From Burkholderia territorii (GTDB taxonomy: Bacteria; Pseudomonadota; Gammaproteobacteria; Burkholderiales; Burkholderiaceae): 64,000 nt of DNA. Numbering within the stretch: position 1 is the first letter of the stretch; each line of letters starts with the position of its first letter. Where the stretch lies: contig NZ_CADFEJ010000009.1 of assembly GCF_902833055.1 (NCBI RefSeq), positions 62,001-126,000 on the forward strand, in the 5' to 3' direction. Shown piece after piece: positions 50,888 through 61,583 of this stretch. The notes under the pieces are model-generated. The model did no database searches. It saw only the letters and a program-made list of their open reading frames with translations, and was not told where the DNA came from. The position numbers and the translations under genes are program-made.

Positions 50888-52330
50888 TCAGAACTTCAGC
50901 ATCATCTTGATCACCGCGGCGAAGCGCTTGCCGTAAGGCGGCGCGATCAGCCCGCGGGTATTCAGGCGCGCCTGCGTGAGCACGGGCTTCATCTTCGAGA
51001 ACGTCACGAAGCCGTCGTAGCCGTGATACGCGCCCATTCCGCTCGCGCCGACACCGCCGAACGGCAAGCTGCCGCACGCGATGTGCAGCAACGCATCGTT
51101 GACCGTCACGCCGCCGGAGATCGTTTCGCGCATCACGCGCTCGACCGTGCCGCCATCCTCGTCGAACAGGTACAGCGCGAGCGGTCGCGGACGCGCATTC
51201 ACGTATGCGATCGCTTCGTCGAGCCGTTCGTACGGCACGAGCGGCAGCAGCGGCCCGAAGATTTCCTCCTGCATCAGCTGCGACGCGGCCGGCACCTGCG
51301 TGAGCGCACACGGCACGAACCTGCGCGACGCGGGATCGGACGGCGCATCCGACAACGGATGCAGTTGCGCGCCGGCCGCCTGCGCATCGGCCGCGAGCTG
51401 TTGCAGCCGCGCGTAATGGCGCGGCGACACGATCGTCGTGTAGTCGCCGTTGGTCGACAGGTCCGGATACAGCTTCGCGAAACGCACACGCGCGCGCTCG
51501 ATGAACGCGGCTTCCATCCCGCGCGGCAGCAGCACGTAGTCGGGCGCGATGCAGGTCTGGCCCGCGTTCAGCGTCTTGCCGCCGATGATCGCGTCGACGG
51601 CCGCGTCGAAGCGCGCGTTCGGGCCGATGATTGCGGGCGACTTGCCGCCGAGTTCGAGCGTGACGGGCGTGAGATTGTCGGCCGCGGCGCGCATTACGTG
51701 GCGGCCGACATGCGTCGAGCCGGTAAACAGCAGATGATCGAACGGCAGCGCGGTGAACGCGGCGCCGATCTGCGCATCGCCGTTCACGACCGCGACGTGG
51801 TCGCGCGAGAAAGTTTTCGCGATCAGCTGTTCGAACAGCGCGGACGTGCGCGGCGTCAGTTCGGACATCTTGACGATCGCGCGGTTGCCGGCGGCGAGCG
51901 CGCAGATCAGCGGCCCGGCCGCGAGCAGGATCGGATAGTTCCACGGCACGACGATGCCGACCACGCCGAGCGGCTGCGGCAGCACCTTCGCACGCGCCGG
52001 CCGCAGCCACTTGTTCATCGGCTTGCGGATCGGCTTCATCCAGCGCTTGCCGTGCTTGAGCGCATCGTCGATCTCTTCCTTCGCCATCCAGATTTCCGAC
52101 AGCAGCACTTCCTGCTTCGCGCGATGCCCGAAGTCGGCGCTGATCGCATCGGCAAGCGCATCCGCGTGATCGATCAGCATCGTGCGCAGCGCGCGCAAGT
52201 GCTGCGCGCGGGTGTCCCACTCCGGGTACGGCGCGCGCAGGTAGGCCGCGCGCTGGTCGCGCAGCAGCGACGTCAGCGCATCGACCGACGGCAGCGCTTG
52301 CGGGGCCAGTTCGGGCATGTCGTTCTTCAT
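50888..52330 (-). CDS. calB: Coniferyl aldehyde dehydrogenase
   Basis: 480 residues, NAD(P)-dependent aldehyde dehydrogenase. Cofactor/active-site motifs are VPWNYPILLAAGPLICALAAGN, the general base Glu in LELGGKSP, and the nucleophile Cys in NAGQTCIAPDYV. The hydrophobic C-terminus and length match the CalB group, which oxidises coniferyl and related aldehydes. GGAGGA lies 6 bases before the ATG at 52330. It is divergent from a GMC oxidoreductase, so the pair may oxidise an alcohol to acid. Confidence 0.87.
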   Translation of the reverse strand: MKNDMPELAPQALPSVDALTSLLRDQRAAYLRAPYPEWDTRAQHLRALRTMLIDHADALADAISADFGHRAKQEVLLSEIWMAKEEIDDALKHGKRWMKPIRKPMNKWLRPARAKVLPQPLGVVGIVVPWNYPILLAAGPLICALAAGNRAIVKMSELTPRTSALFEQLIAKTFSRDHVAVVNGDAQIGAAFTALPFDHLLFTGSTHVGRHVMRAAADNLTPVTLELGGKSPAIIGPNARFDAAVDAIIGGKTLNAGQTCIAPDYVLLPRGMEAAFIERARVRFAKLYPDLSTNGDYTTIVSPRHYARLQQLAADAQAAGAQLHPLSDAPSDPASRRFVPCALTQVPAASQLMQEEIFGPLLPLVPYERLDEAIAYVNARPRPLALYLFDEDGGTVERVMRETISGGVTVNDALLHIACGSLPFGGVGASGMGAYHGYDGFVTFSKMKPVLTQARLNTRGLIAPPYGKRFAAVIKMMLKF

Positions 52331-53051
52331 GTCGTCTCCTCCAGTTGGGCGTGGCACGCGGGCCAGCAGTCAGGCCGCACGTACCCGCTCGGTGAGCGTG
52401 GCGGGGCGGGTCAGGATGGCGCGCATCGCATGGCAGGGTGCCGGATGCGATGCACGGTCGAAAACAGCGCGTTGAACGCGGCAAGCGTCGCATCCGCGCG
52501 ACGGTGTTCGGGCGCGAAAACGGGATTGCACGGTTCGCGGGGACGGCCGCATGCGATCTCTTGCCGGCGCTCGACGGCGCGTGGCGCGCACCTGAGCGTG
52601 CACCGAAGCAGCGCAGCGTGACGCGCGCGGCGACGCACGCATCGGCACGCCGAGTCGCGCGTGCGACGAGCCGTCCAAACGGTCGGCGATACGCGACGTC
52701 GTTCGATTTCGGCCGGCCGCGCGCACGGTGTTGCACGTCACCGTCGGGGCGTCCGTTTGAAATGAAATGCGGGCCGCGCGCGGTGCGTCCGGACAACCCG
52801 GTCGGCACGCGGCCTGCAGAACGTCGCGCTGCATCGTCGTCTCCCCAGTTTCGCGACGGCGCGGCTTCTGTTGGCCGCTGCATCGCGTCGCATCAGTCGA
52901 TACATCTTAAATTTAGTTCACGCGGGCGTTTAGAGGAATCGCTCTTGAATCGGCGCGCCGCGCGCACGACCGCCATTCCTACAATGCCCGAACATTACAA
53001 GCGGGAGCCGGGCTGCACCGGGCGCCGTCCATGACACGAAGGAGACGTGAC
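52331..53051. other. Long divergent region, calB / GMC oxidoreductase
   Basis: 721 bases without a supported gene. An AT-rich patch at ~52895-52920 (TTAAATTTAG) fits a promoter for the oxidoreductase. Open frames within are compositionally chance. No sigma-54 site with correct GG-N10-GC spacing found. Confidence 0.4.
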
Positions 53052-54692
53052 ATGCAATACGACTACATCATCGTCGGCGGAGGATCCGGCGGCTCGAGCC
53101 TCGCCAGCCGCCTCGCCGATGCATGCCCCGACGCGACCATCGCACTGATCGAGGCCGGCTCGCACACGGCGCGCAATCTGCTCGTCAACATGCCGGTGGG
53201 GATCGCGGCGCTCGTGCCGTTCAAGCTCGGCACGAACTACGGTTACGAGACGGTGCCGCAGCCGGGCCTCGGCGGCCGCCGCGGCTACCAGCCGCGCGGG
53301 CGCGGGATGGGCGGCTCGAGCGCGATCAACGCGATGATCTACACGCGCGGCCATCCGGCCGACTACGACGAGTGGGCGCAACTCGGCGCGACGGGCTGGG
53401 GCTGGCACGATGTGCTGCCGTATTTCCGCCGCGCGGAAGGCAACACGCGCGGCGCCGATGCATGGCACGGCGCCGACGGCCCGCTGACGGTGTCCGATCT
53501 GCGCTTTCGCAATCCGTTCTCCGAACGATTCATCCAGGCGGCGCACGCGGCCGGCTATCCGCTCAACGACGACTTCAACGGCGCGACGCAGGAAGGCGTC
53601 GGCTTCTATCAGGTCACGCATCGCGACGGCTCGCGCTGCAGCGTCGCGCGCGCGTATATCTACGATCGCGAGCGGCCGAACCTGCATGTGATCACCGATG
53701 CGACGGTGCTGCGCGTGGGCTTCGACGGCAAGCGCGCGGTCGGCGTCGCGGTGTCGCGCGACGGACGCGTCGAGACGCTCGGTGCACGCGCGGAAGTGAT
53801 CCTGTCGGCCGGCGCGTTCAATTCACCGCAGCTGCTGATGTGCTCGGGGATCGGTCCGGCTCAGCAACTGCGCCGGCACGGGATCGCCGTCGTGCACGAC
53901 GCGCCGGACGTCGGCGCCAACCTGATCGACCATATCGACTTCATCATCAACACGCGCGTGAATTCTTCGGAGCTGGTCGGCGTCTGCCTGCGCGGGATCG
54001 CGAAGATGACGCCTGCGCTCGCACGCTACTTCTCGAGCCGCACGGGAATGATGACGAGCAACGTCGCGGAGGCCGGCGGCTTCATCAAGAGCGACCCGTC
54101 GCTCGATCGTCCGGACCTGCAGCTGCATTTCTGCACGGCGCTCGTCGACGACCACAACCGCAAGATGCACTGGGGCTTCGGCTATTCGCTGCACGTGTGC
54201 GCGCTGCGCCCGTTCAGCCGCGGCACGGTCGCGCTCGCGAGCGGCGATGCGCGCGATGCACCGCTGATCGATCCGCGCTTCTTCAGCGATCCGCGCGATC
54301 TCGATCTGCTGGTGCGCGGCGCGCAGGCGATGCGCCGGATCCTGTCGCAGGCGCCGCTCGCGTCGCAAGGCGGGCGCGAGCTGTACACGCGGGCCGACCA
54401 GAGCGAAGCCGAGTTGCGCGCGACGATCGTCGCGCATGCCGACACGATCTATCACCCGGTCGGCACCTGCCGGATGGGCTCGGATGCGCGCGCGGTCGTG
54501 GATCCGCAACTGCGCGTGCGGGGCGTCGAAGGGTTGCGCGTGGTGGATGCGTCGGTGATGCCGACGCTGATCGGCGGGAACACGAATGCGCCGTCGGTGA
54601 TGATCGGCGAGCGCGCGGCGGATTTCATCGTCGCGGCACGCCGGGGCGTCGTGCCGCGCGGCGAGACGGCCGCGGCCGCGCACGGCCGCTGA
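53052..54692 (+). CDS. GMC-family FAD-dependent oxidoreductase
   Basis: 546 residues. FAD-binding start YIIVGGGSGGSSLASRL, PRGRGMGGSSAINAM (GMC signature 1), AGAFNSPQLLMCSGIG (signature 2), and catalytic His in YHPVGTCRMGSD with Asn in GGNTNAPSVM. Resembles choline dehydrogenase/AlkJ-type alcohol dehydrogenases; substrate unknown. GGAG is 7 bases before the ATG. Probably supplies an aldehyde to the divergent dehydrogenase. Confidence 0.9.
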   Translation: MQYDYIIVGGGSGGSSLASRLADACPDATIALIEAGSHTARNLLVNMPVGIAALVPFKLGTNYGYETVPQPGLGGRRGYQPRGRGMGGSSAINAMIYTRGHPADYDEWAQLGATGWGWHDVLPYFRRAEGNTRGADAWHGADGPLTVSDLRFRNPFSERFIQAAHAAGYPLNDDFNGATQEGVGFYQVTHRDGSRCSVARAYIYDRERPNLHVITDATVLRVGFDGKRAVGVAVSRDGRVETLGARAEVILSAGAFNSPQLLMCSGIGPAQQLRRHGIAVVHDAPDVGANLIDHIDFIINTRVNSSELVGVCLRGIAKMTPALARYFSSRTGMMTSNVAEAGGFIKSDPSLDRPDLQLHFCTALVDDHNRKMHWGFGYSLHVCALRPFSRGTVALASGDARDAPLIDPRFFSDPRDLDLLVRGAQAMRRILSQAPLASQGGRELYTRADQSEAELRATIVAHADTIYHPVGTCRMGSDARAVVDPQLRVRGVEGLRVVDASVMPTLIGGNTNAPSVMIGERAADFIVAARRGVVPRGETAAAAHGR

Positions 54693-54733
54693 GCGGCGCG
54701 CACCGACCCATATCGGCGCGCGCGACGCGATGC

Positions 54734-56104
54734 TCAGGCGAACGTATCGACGAGGCCGGTGCGGCTCACGCTCGCGCCGGCCGCTGCGGATTGCGCGACG
54801 TCGACCGGTGCGTCGACGGTTGACGATCCGGCGCGCGCGCGCGATGACGGCCGGCCGCCGGCGAAGCTTTGCTGCGGGTTCTGCTGCTGCGACGCGAAGC
54901 CGCCGTCGCTGACGGTCGTGCTGCCCAGGCCGAGCCCGCCCGCTTCCATCGCTTCACGCAGTTTCGGCAGCGCGGCTTCCACCGCGTCGCGCACCTGCGC
55001 GTGCTGCGACACGAACAGCGCGTGCGCGTGGTTGTCCGCGACGCGCAGCACGACCTGCAGCGGGCCGAGGTCCGGCGGGTTCAGCGTCAGCTCGGCGCTT
55101 TGCTGGTGCGCGTTCGACAGGAACACGACCTTCTGGCTCAGCGCATCCGTCCAGTCGGCGGTGCCGACGTGCGGCGCCAGCACGTGTGCGTTGGCCGCGG
55201 CGATCGAGCTTGCGGCGGGCGATGCCTGGAGGTTCGCCTGTGCGGCTGCCGCAGCCGTTGCGGCGGCAGCGGCCGTTGCGTCGGCGGCCGGGCTCGCGGT
55301 TTCTTCGACGGCCGCGAATGCATGCTGCGCGGCGGATTGGGCCGTGGCACCGGCCTGCAACGCCGGTGCGGTCGCTTGTGCGGGTGCCTGCTGCGTCGCG
55401 AGCGCGCCCTTCGCATCGGCGAGCGTGCGGTCGAAGGCCGGGACTTTCTGCGTCGGCGTCGGCGATGCGCCGGCGGCCGATGCGGCCGTCGTCGTCGCGG
55501 GCGCGGCCGCTGTCGCTGCCGTGCCGGTCGCGGGCATCGCGATCGCGCCCGCGCCGCCGGTCAGCTTCGCGAGCGCCGCCTGCAGCGTGTCGCGACCGGA
55601 CACCGGCACGGCGGGCTCGGCGCCCGCATCCTTGCTTGCATGATTCGTCAGCGCGGCCGTGGCATCGGGCTGGCCGGACACGGCCGTGGCCGTCGTTGTT
55701 GCGGCGGCGGCAGCCGTATCGGCATCGGCCGGGACCGCATCGTTCGCGCGTACCTGCAGTTGTGCCTGCACGGCGGCTGCAGCGGCGAGCGCGGCCGCGT
55801 CGGGATTGACGGGCGCGATTGCGTCTTCGGTCGACGGGTCGTCGTTGCGGTCGGCGGACTTCGTGCCGGCGGAGGAGCCCGACGAAGCCTGTTTCGTCGG
55901 GGCGTCCGGCGTGCCGGCGGTTGCCGCGTCGTGCCGCGTGACGACGCTTTGCTTCAGCGTCTGCGCGAACGGCATGGCGGCCGGGCTGCTTGCGGCATCG
56001 TTGCCGGCGGGCCTGGACGAAGCGGACGAACCCGCGTCGCGGATCGCCTTGAGCGCGGTGCCGGCGGTGTCGAGCAGCACGCCGAGCAGGGGCAGTGGAG
56101 GCAT
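54734..56104 (-). CDS. fliK: Flagellar hook-length control protein FliK
   Basis: 456 residues. Long Ala/Thr-rich N-terminal ruler, then the conserved C-terminal domain from ~320: VVFLSNAHQQSAELTLNPPDLGPLQVVLRV, followed by HALFVSQHAQVRDAVEAALPKLREAM. FliK measures the hook and switches the export gate with FlhB. The ATG at 56104 opens MPPLPLLGVLL. Last gene of fliF-G-H-I-J-K. Confidence 0.94.
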   Translation of the reverse strand: MPPLPLLGVLLDTAGTALKAIRDAGSSASSRPAGNDAASSPAAMPFAQTLKQSVVTRHDAATAGTPDAPTKQASSGSSAGTKSADRNDDPSTEDAIAPVNPDAAALAAAAAVQAQLQVRANDAVPADADTAAAAATTTATAVSGQPDATAALTNHASKDAGAEPAVPVSGRDTLQAALAKLTGGAGAIAMPATGTAATAAAPATTTAASAAGASPTPTQKVPAFDRTLADAKGALATQQAPAQATAPALQAGATAQSAAQHAFAAVEETASPAADATAAAAATAAAAAQANLQASPAASSIAAANAHVLAPHVGTADWTDALSQKVVFLSNAHQQSAELTLNPPDLGPLQVVLRVADNHAHALFVSQHAQVRDAVEAALPKLREAMEAGGLGLGSTTVSDGGFASQQQNPQQSFAGGRPSSRARAGSSTVDAPVDVAQSAAAGASVSRTGLVDTFA

Positions 56105-56135
56105 GACGATTCTCTCGTTCGAAAGCGGTGAGCGG

Positions 56136-56594
56136 TTACGCTGAACGGGCCGCGTCGGCCCGCATGCGCAGGATCTTCGCGGCGTGTTCGTCGGCGTCGC
56201 GCTGTTCGCGCTTGGCCGTACGCTGCGCTTCCTGCGCGACGCCGCGCGCCTGCAGGATTTCGTATGAACCGACGGTGCGTTTCTTCTGTTGCCAGTTCGG
56301 GCGTGCCTCGTCGATGCGGACTTCCGCCGCGGCCAGCACGTTGCGCTGCTGCGCGATGGCCGCGTCGAGCGTATCGATGAACGCCTGGAAGTTGCGCCAG
56401 TTGCCGGCCGGCATGCCGCTTTGCGCGGACTGCGCGAAGCGCGCGTGGTATTCGTCGCGATAGCGCAGCAGCGCATCGAGCTGTTCGGCGGCGGCGGTGC
56501 GGTCGCGCTGCGCGGTGCCGAGCTGCTTCGCGGCCGTGTCGAGATCTTCCTGCGCGCGATCGAGCAGCAGTTGAAGGGGAAAGCCGTGTGCCAT
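56136..56594 (-). CDS. fliJ: Flagellar export protein FliJ
   Basis: 152 residues, nearly all coiled coil: FPLQLLLDRAQEDLDTAAKQL near the N-terminus and VRIDEARPNWQQKKRTVGSYEIL later. FliJ is the central stalk of the FliI ATPase. The ATG at 56594 follows the fliI stop by 5 bases. Confidence 0.92.
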   Translation of the reverse strand: MAHGFPLQLLLDRAQEDLDTAAKQLGTAQRDRTAAAEQLDALLRYRDEYHARFAQSAQSGMPAGNWRNFQAFIDTLDAAIAQQRNVLAAAEVRIDEARPNWQQKKRTVGSYEILQARGVAQEAQRTAKREQRDADEHAAKILRMRADAARSA

Positions 56595-56599
56595 CGGGG

Positions 56600-58162
56600 T
56601 CAGCCTCCGTGTACGTCGAACAGCGCATCGAGCGCGTTGAGGCTCGACGCGAACGGCGCGCATTCGCGAAAGCCCTGCTGCAGGAACGATTCGATGCGCG
56701 GGTAGAGCGCAATCGCGCGGTCGAGCTGCGCGTCGCGACCGGGCGCGTACGCGCCGACCGCGATCAGGTCGCGATTGCGCTGGTAGCGCGACAGCATCTG
56801 CTTGAACTGCCGCACGCGGTCGAGATGCGTGTCGTCGATCAGCGCGGTCATCGCGCGGCTGATCGACGCCTCGATGTCGATCGCCGGATAGTGGCCGGCT
56901 TCGGCGAGCGCGCGCGACAGCACGATGTGGCCGTCGAGGATCGCGCGCGCCGAGTCGGCGATCGGGTCCTGCTGGTCGTCGCCTTCGGTCAGCACCGTGT
57001 AGAACGCGGTGATCGAGCCGCCGCCTTCGGGCCCGTTGCCGGTGCGCTCGACGAGCGCGGGCAGCTTCGCGAACACCGACGGCGGATAGCCTTTGGTCGC
57101 GGGCGGCTCGCCGATCGCGAGCGCGATCTCGCGCTGCGCCATCGCGTAGCGCGTGAGCGAATCCATCAGCAGCAGCACATGCTTGCCCTGGTCGCGGAAA
57201 TACTCGGCGAGCGACGTCGCGTACGCGGCGCCCTGCATGCGCAGCAGCGGCGACACGTCGGCCGGTGCCGCGACGACGACCGAGCGCGCGAGCCCGTCCT
57301 CGCCCAGGATCTGTTCGATGAATTCCTTCACTTCGCGGCCGCGTTCGCCGATCAGTCCGATCACGATCACTTCCGCGCTGGTGTAGCGCGCCATCGTGCC
57401 GAGCAGCACCGACTTGCCGACGCCGGAGCCGGCGAACAGGCCCATCCGCTGCCCGCGGCCGACGGTGAGCAGCGCGTTGATCGCGCGCACGCCGACGTCG
57501 AGCACGTGGTGGATCGGCTCGCGATCGAGCGGGTTGATCGACGGCGCCGACAGCGGCGCGTCAACTTTCGACGCGAGCGGGCCGAGGCCGTCGAGCGGGC
57601 GGCCCGATGCATCGACGACGCGCCCGAGCATTTCCCAGCCGACCGGCAGCCGCTTTGCGCCCGCGAGCGGATCGGCGACCGGTGCGGCCTCCAGCGGCCA
57701 CACGCGTGCGCCGGGCAGCACGCCCGCGACGTCGGTGGTCGGCATCAGGAACAGGCGATCGCCGGAGAACCCGACGACTTCCGCTTCCGCATGCGGCAGC
57801 GTGCTGCCGGGCGGCAATTCGATCGTGCATTCGGCACCGACCGACAGGCGCAGGCCGATCGCCTCGAGCACGAGACCCGCGGCGCGCGTCAGGCGCCCGC
57901 ACGGCCGCAGCGGCAGCGCGCGATGGCTGCGGGCGGAGAGCCCGTTCAGATGCGTGCGCCAGTGCGCGAGATGCGGATTGTGCGGCGCGCGCGGCGTGTC
58001 GGCCGCGGGATCCGCCGCGTGCGCCGCGTGCGCCGCGTGCGCCGGCGCGTCATGCGCGAAGCCGTGCGTAGTCTCGGGGCCGAACGACGCGAGCGCGAGC
58101 TCGCGCTCGAGCGGCGTCATGCCGTCGTGCAGGATCGATTCGGGCGTCGGCGCGGGCGTCAC
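56600..58162 (-). CDS. fliI: Flagellum-specific ATP synthase FliI
   Basis: 520 residues, about 60 longer than E. coli FliI because of an N-terminal extension containing a His/Ala-Asp-Pro rich part. P-loop [28 protein letters not shown], and the arginine-finger region near the end are typical of the T3SS ATPase. The GTG at 58162 overlaps the fliH stop (GTGA); an internal ATG (GMTPLEREL) 15 codons on is an alternative. Confidence 0.94.
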   Translation of the reverse strand: MTPAPTPESILHDGMTPLERELALASFGPETTHGFAHDAPAHAAHAAHAADPAADTPRAPHNPHLAHWRTHLNGLSARSHRALPLRPCGRLTRAAGLVLEAIGLRLSVGAECTIELPPGSTLPHAEAEVVGFSGDRLFLMPTTDVAGVLPGARVWPLEAAPVADPLAGAKRLPVGWEMLGRVVDASGRPLDGLGPLASKVDAPLSAPSINPLDREPIHHVLDVGVRAINALLTVGRGQRMGLFAGSGVGKSVLLGTMARYTSAEVIVIGLIGERGREVKEFIEQILGEDGLARSVVVAAPADVSPLLRMQGAAYATSLAEYFRDQGKHVLLLMDSLTRYAMAQREIALAIGEPPATKGYPPSVFAKLPALVERTGNGPEGGGSITAFYTVLTEGDDQQDPIADSARAILDGHIVLSRALAEAGHYPAIDIEASISRAMTALIDDTHLDRVRQFKQMLSRYQRNRDLIAVGAYAPGRDAQLDRAIALYPRIESFLQQGFRECAPFASSLNALDALFDVHGG

Positions 58163-58842
58163 CACGCGCTCACCTTGCCGATCGCGGCGGCGACGCGCTG
58201 CCAGCGGGTGGGCAGCGTCGCGTCGACTTCGCCCGTCGCGGCGTGCGCGCGGCAGCCGCCGCGCTCGATCGACGCGTCGGTGCGCACGTTCCAGCCGAGC
58301 TTGTCGAGATCGTCCTGCAGATACGCCTCGACGACGGGCAGGTCGGCCGGATTCACCGCGAGATGCGGCGCGCCGGACAACGCCGGTTCGGCGGCGAGCA
58401 CGTCGCGCACGGCCGCGACGAGCGCGGCGGGATCGTGCTTCACGTGCTGGCGCACGACCTGCTGGGCGATGTCGAGCGCGAGCTGCGCGAGCTCGGACGC
58501 GAGGTCGTGCTCGGCGTTCGACACGGCTTCGCGGAACGACGCGGCAAGCGCCGCGAGTTGCGCGGCCTGTTCGCGGGCTTCGGCCCGGCCGGCCTCGAAG
58601 CCTTGCTCGCGGCCTTGCTCGAAACCGGCCTGGTAACCCAGCGCCTGGCCTTCGACGTGACCGGCCGCATGGCCTTCGGCATGCGCGGCATCGCGCACGC
58701 GCTGCAGTTCCTCGGCGAGCGCGGCGGCGGCCGCGGCCGCGTCGTCGGGCGGCGGCGGGGGCGGCGGCGGATCGAACGACGCCATCTCCCACCGCTGGTA
58801 CGCGGTGAGGGTACCGGCGCGGTCGCGCGCGGAATCAGACAT
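58159..58842 (-). CDS. fliH: Flagellar assembly protein FliH
   Basis: 227 residues. Pro-run at ~25-33, then a GxxxG-repeat helix ([20 protein letters not shown] and on) typical of FliH, and a C-terminal stator-like domain ([14 protein letters not shown]...). FliH dimers regulate FliI. It overlaps fliG by 8 bases and fliI by 4. Confidence 0.93.
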   Translation of the reverse strand: MSDSARDRAGTLTAYQRWEMASFDPPPPPPPPDDAAAAAAALAEELQRVRDAAHAEGHAAGHVEGQALGYQAGFEQGREQGFEAGRAEAREQAAQLAALAASFREAVSNAEHDLASELAQLALDIAQQVVRQHVKHDPAALVAAVRDVLAAEPALSGAPHLAVNPADLPVVEAYLQDDLDKLGWNVRTDASIERGGCRAHAATGEVDATLPTRWQRVAAAIGKVSAW

Positions 58843-59830
58843 ATGCGTCTTCCGCCTTGCCGCCGATCACGATCTGACCGCTCTCGGCGAGGTTGCGCAC
58901 GATCTGCAGGATGCGGCGCTGCTGCGTCTCGACTTCGGACACGCGCACCGGGCCGCGCGCGTCGAGATCCTCGGCGAGCAACTCGGCCGCGCGTTGCGAC
59001 ATGTTCGCGAGGAATTTCTGGCGCAGCGCGGGCGGCGCGCCCTTCAGCGCGATGATCAGCGTCTCCGACTCGACTTCCTTGAGCACCATCTGGATCGCGC
59101 GATCCTCGAGGTCGAGCAGGTTCTCGAACACGAACATCTGGTCGACGATCTTCTGCGCGAGGTCGGCGTCGTACTGGCGCACGCTTTCGAGCACGCCTTC
59201 CTCGTGATTGCTCGTCATGAAGTTCAGGATCTCGGCGGCGGTGCGGATGCCGCCCATCGGGCTGCGCTTCAGGTTGTCGCTGCCGGACAGCAGGCCGGTC
59301 AGCACGTCGTCGAGCTCGCGCAGCGCGGCCGGCTGGATGCCGTCGAGCGTCGCGATCCGCAGCATCACGTCGTTGCGCAGCCGCTCGGTGAAGCACGATG
59401 CGATCTCGGACGCCTGGTCGCGGTCGAGGTGCACGAGGATCGTCGCGATGATCTGCGGATGCTCGTTCTTGATCAGTTCGGCCACGGCGCCCGAGTCCAT
59501 CCACTTCAGGCCCTCGATGCCGCTCGTGTCGCTGCCCTGCAGGATCCGGTCGATCAGCACGCCGGCCTTGTCCTCGCCGAGCGCCTTGGTCAGCACCGAG
59601 CGGATGTATTCGCTCGAGTCGAGCGACAGCGCGGTGTGCTGCTCCGCTTCCTTCGCGAACTCCTGCAGCACCTCCTCGACCTGCTCGCGCGTGACGTTCT
59701 TCAGCGCGGCCATCGCGGCGCCGATCTTCTGCACCTCGCGCGGCGCGAGGAACTTGAATACTTCAGCGGCCTCTTCCTCGCCGATCGACATCAGCAGCAG
59801 CGCGCTCTTGGTCAGGCCTTCAGCGTTCAT
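58835..59830 (-). CDS. fliG: Flagellar motor switch protein FliG
   Basis: 331 residues. N-domain starts GLTKSALLLMSIGEEEAAEVFK; the middle domain has the EHPQIIATILVHL motif; the C-domain contains the torque helix with charged residues (VLKEVESETLIIALKGAPPAL). FliG sits on the FliF MS-ring and couples to the MotA stator. It overlaps fliF by 11 bases. Confidence 0.97.
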   Translation of the reverse strand: MNAEGLTKSALLLMSIGEEEAAEVFKFLAPREVQKIGAAMAALKNVTREQVEEVLQEFAKEAEQHTALSLDSSEYIRSVLTKALGEDKAGVLIDRILQGSDTSGIEGLKWMDSGAVAELIKNEHPQIIATILVHLDRDQASEIASCFTERLRNDVMLRIATLDGIQPAALRELDDVLTGLLSGSDNLKRSPMGGIRTAAEILNFMTSNHEEGVLESVRQYDADLAQKIVDQMFVFENLLDLEDRAIQMVLKEVESETLIIALKGAPPALRQKFLANMSQRAAELLAEDLDARGPVRVSEVETQQRRILQIVRNLAESGQIVIGGKAEDAYV

Positions 59831-61583
59831 CGGACACCCAGTTCTTCACGACGGTGGCGACGATCTTCGGATCCTGGCGGGCGATCGTGCGCGCGTAGTC
59901 GAGGTTGCGTTCGTAGCGGTTCTTTTCGTTCTCGAAGCCGAGCAGCAGCGGATCGGGCTCGTCCGCCTGTTCCAGCGCGGGCAGGCCGTCGAGCGCGACC
60001 GGATCCTCCGGCGCCGCGAGTGCCGGCGCGGCCGGCTCGGGCGGCGGGAACGCGCGGCGCATCGCCGGGCGCACGAACATGAAATAGAGCGCCGCCGCGG
60101 CCGCCGCGATGCCGAGCCACTTCGCGGCTTCCTTCGCCATCGCGATCATGTCGGGCTGGCGCCACCACGGCAGGTCGGCGTACGGATCGCCGACGGTCGA
60201 GAACGCGCTGTTCACGACGTTGACCGAGTCGCCGCGCTTCTCGTCGTAGCCCATCGCGTCCTTCACGAGCTGCTCGATCTGCGCGAGCTTCGCGGGCGGC
60301 AGCGGTTGCATCGTCACGTGGCCCTTCGCGTCGGCGACCGGCTGGTAGTTCACGACGACGGCGACCGACAGCCGCTTCACGTTGCCCATCGGCTGCTCGA
60401 CGTGGCGGATCGTCTTGTCGAGCTCGTAATTGGTCGTCTGGTCCTTGCGGTCGCTGACGGGCGTCGACTGCGGGCCGTTCTGGCCGTTGCCCGCGACGAT
60501 CGGCGCCGAAGCCGGCTGCGGCGGGGTGTTCGACAGCGCACCCGGCACGCCCGAGGCGCCGCCCTGCGCGAGTTCGGTCGCGGTGCTGGTCTGCTGGCTG
60601 CGGATCGCGGCCTGCTGCGGCGTGCCGTTCGGGCCGTAGCTTTCCGAAGTCTGCTCGAGCTTCGAGAAATCGATGTCCGCGCTGACCTGCGAGCGCGCGT
60701 TGCCGGCGCCGAAGATCGGCGCGAGGATCGCGTCGATGCGCTTTTGCGTGTTGTGCTCGACCTGCTGCACGTACTTGAGCTGGCTCGCGTCGAGGCCGGT
60801 GGCCGACGCGGTCTGCGTCAGCAGGTTGCCGTCCTGGTCGACGATCGTCACGTTCTTGGCCGGCATGTCGGGCACGCCCGACGACACCATCCGCGTGATC
60901 GCCTGGACCTGGCCCTCGTCGAGCACGCGGCCCGGATAGAGGTCGACGAACACCGACGCGCTCGGCGCTTCCTTGTCGCGCACGAACACCGACGGCTTCG
61001 GGATCGCGAGATGCACGCGCGCCGTCTTCACGGCGTTGATCGATTCGATCGTGCGTTGCAGCTCGCCTTCGAGCGCGCGCTGGTAGTTCACCTGCTCGGC
61101 GAACTGGCTGATGCCGAATTTCTGGTTGTCCATCAGCTCGAAGCCGACCGAGCCGCCCTTGGGCAGGCCCATCGCGGCGAGCTTCAGGCGCGTTTCGTGC
61201 ACTTGGTTCGACGGCACGAGGATCGCGCCGCCGGCGTCGGCGAACTTGTATGGAACGTTTGCCTGCTGGAGCGCGGTAATGATCGCGCCGCCGTCGCGGT
61301 CCGACAGGTTGCTGTACAGCACGCGATAGTCGGGCGCGCGGCTCCACAGCACGAGCGCGGTGATCGCGGCGATGGCGAGCGCGACGGCGATCACGAACGG
61401 CAGCTTCGGGTTGCCCTTCATCCGCGTGATGCCGGGGATGCGTTCCGCGAAGCCGCCGAACCCGAAGTCCGCGCCGGCGCCGCCTGCTCCCGGCAACGCG
61501 GCGGCCGCGGTGGCGCCTGGCACCGGGCTGGCGAGGCCCGCGCGGGCGTCGGGGTTGATCAGCGAGTTGGCCTGCGAATCCAT
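59820..61583 (-). CDS. fliF: Flagellar MS-ring protein FliF
   Basis: 587 residues. Two membrane helices (KLPFVIAVALAIAAITALVLW near 55 and WLGIAAAAAALYFMFV near 490) flank the periplasmic ring-building domains, with a C-terminal FliG-binding tail ending IVATVVKNWVSDER. It forms the base of the flagellum. First gene of the minus-strand flagellar operon, divergent from fliE across 250 bases. Confidence 0.97.
   Translation of the reverse strand: MDSQANSLINPDARAGLASPVPGATAAAALPGAGGAGADFGFGGFAERIPGITRMKGNPKLPFVIAVALAIAAITALVLWSRAPDYRVLYSNLSDRDGGAIITALQQANVPYKFADAGGAILVPSNQVHETRLKLAAMGLPKGGSVGFELMDNQKFGISQFAEQVNYQRALEGELQRTIESINAVKTARVHLAIPKPSVFVRDKEAPSASVFVDLYPGRVLDEGQVQAITRMVSSGVPDMPAKNVTIVDQDGNLLTQTASATGLDASQLKYVQQVEHNTQKRIDAILAPIFGAGNARSQVSADIDFSKLEQTSESYGPNGTPQQAAIRSQQTSTATELAQGGASGVPGALSNTPPQPASAPIVAGNGQNGPQSTPVSDRKDQTTNYELDKTIRHVEQPMGNVKRLSVAVVVNYQPVADAKGHVTMQPLPPAKLAQIEQLVKDAMGYDEKRGDSVNVVNSAFSTVGDPYADLPWWRQPDMIAMAKEAAKWLGIAAAAAALYFMFVRPAMRRAFPPPEPAAPALAAPEDPVALDGLPALEQADEPDPLLLGFENEKNRYERNLDYARTIARQDPKIVATVVKNWVSDER

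Noticed and set aside
52331..53051. Sigma-54 promoter near calB (TGGCACGCGGGCCAGC)
   Set aside because: The GC element is one base off the required GG-N10-GC spacing.
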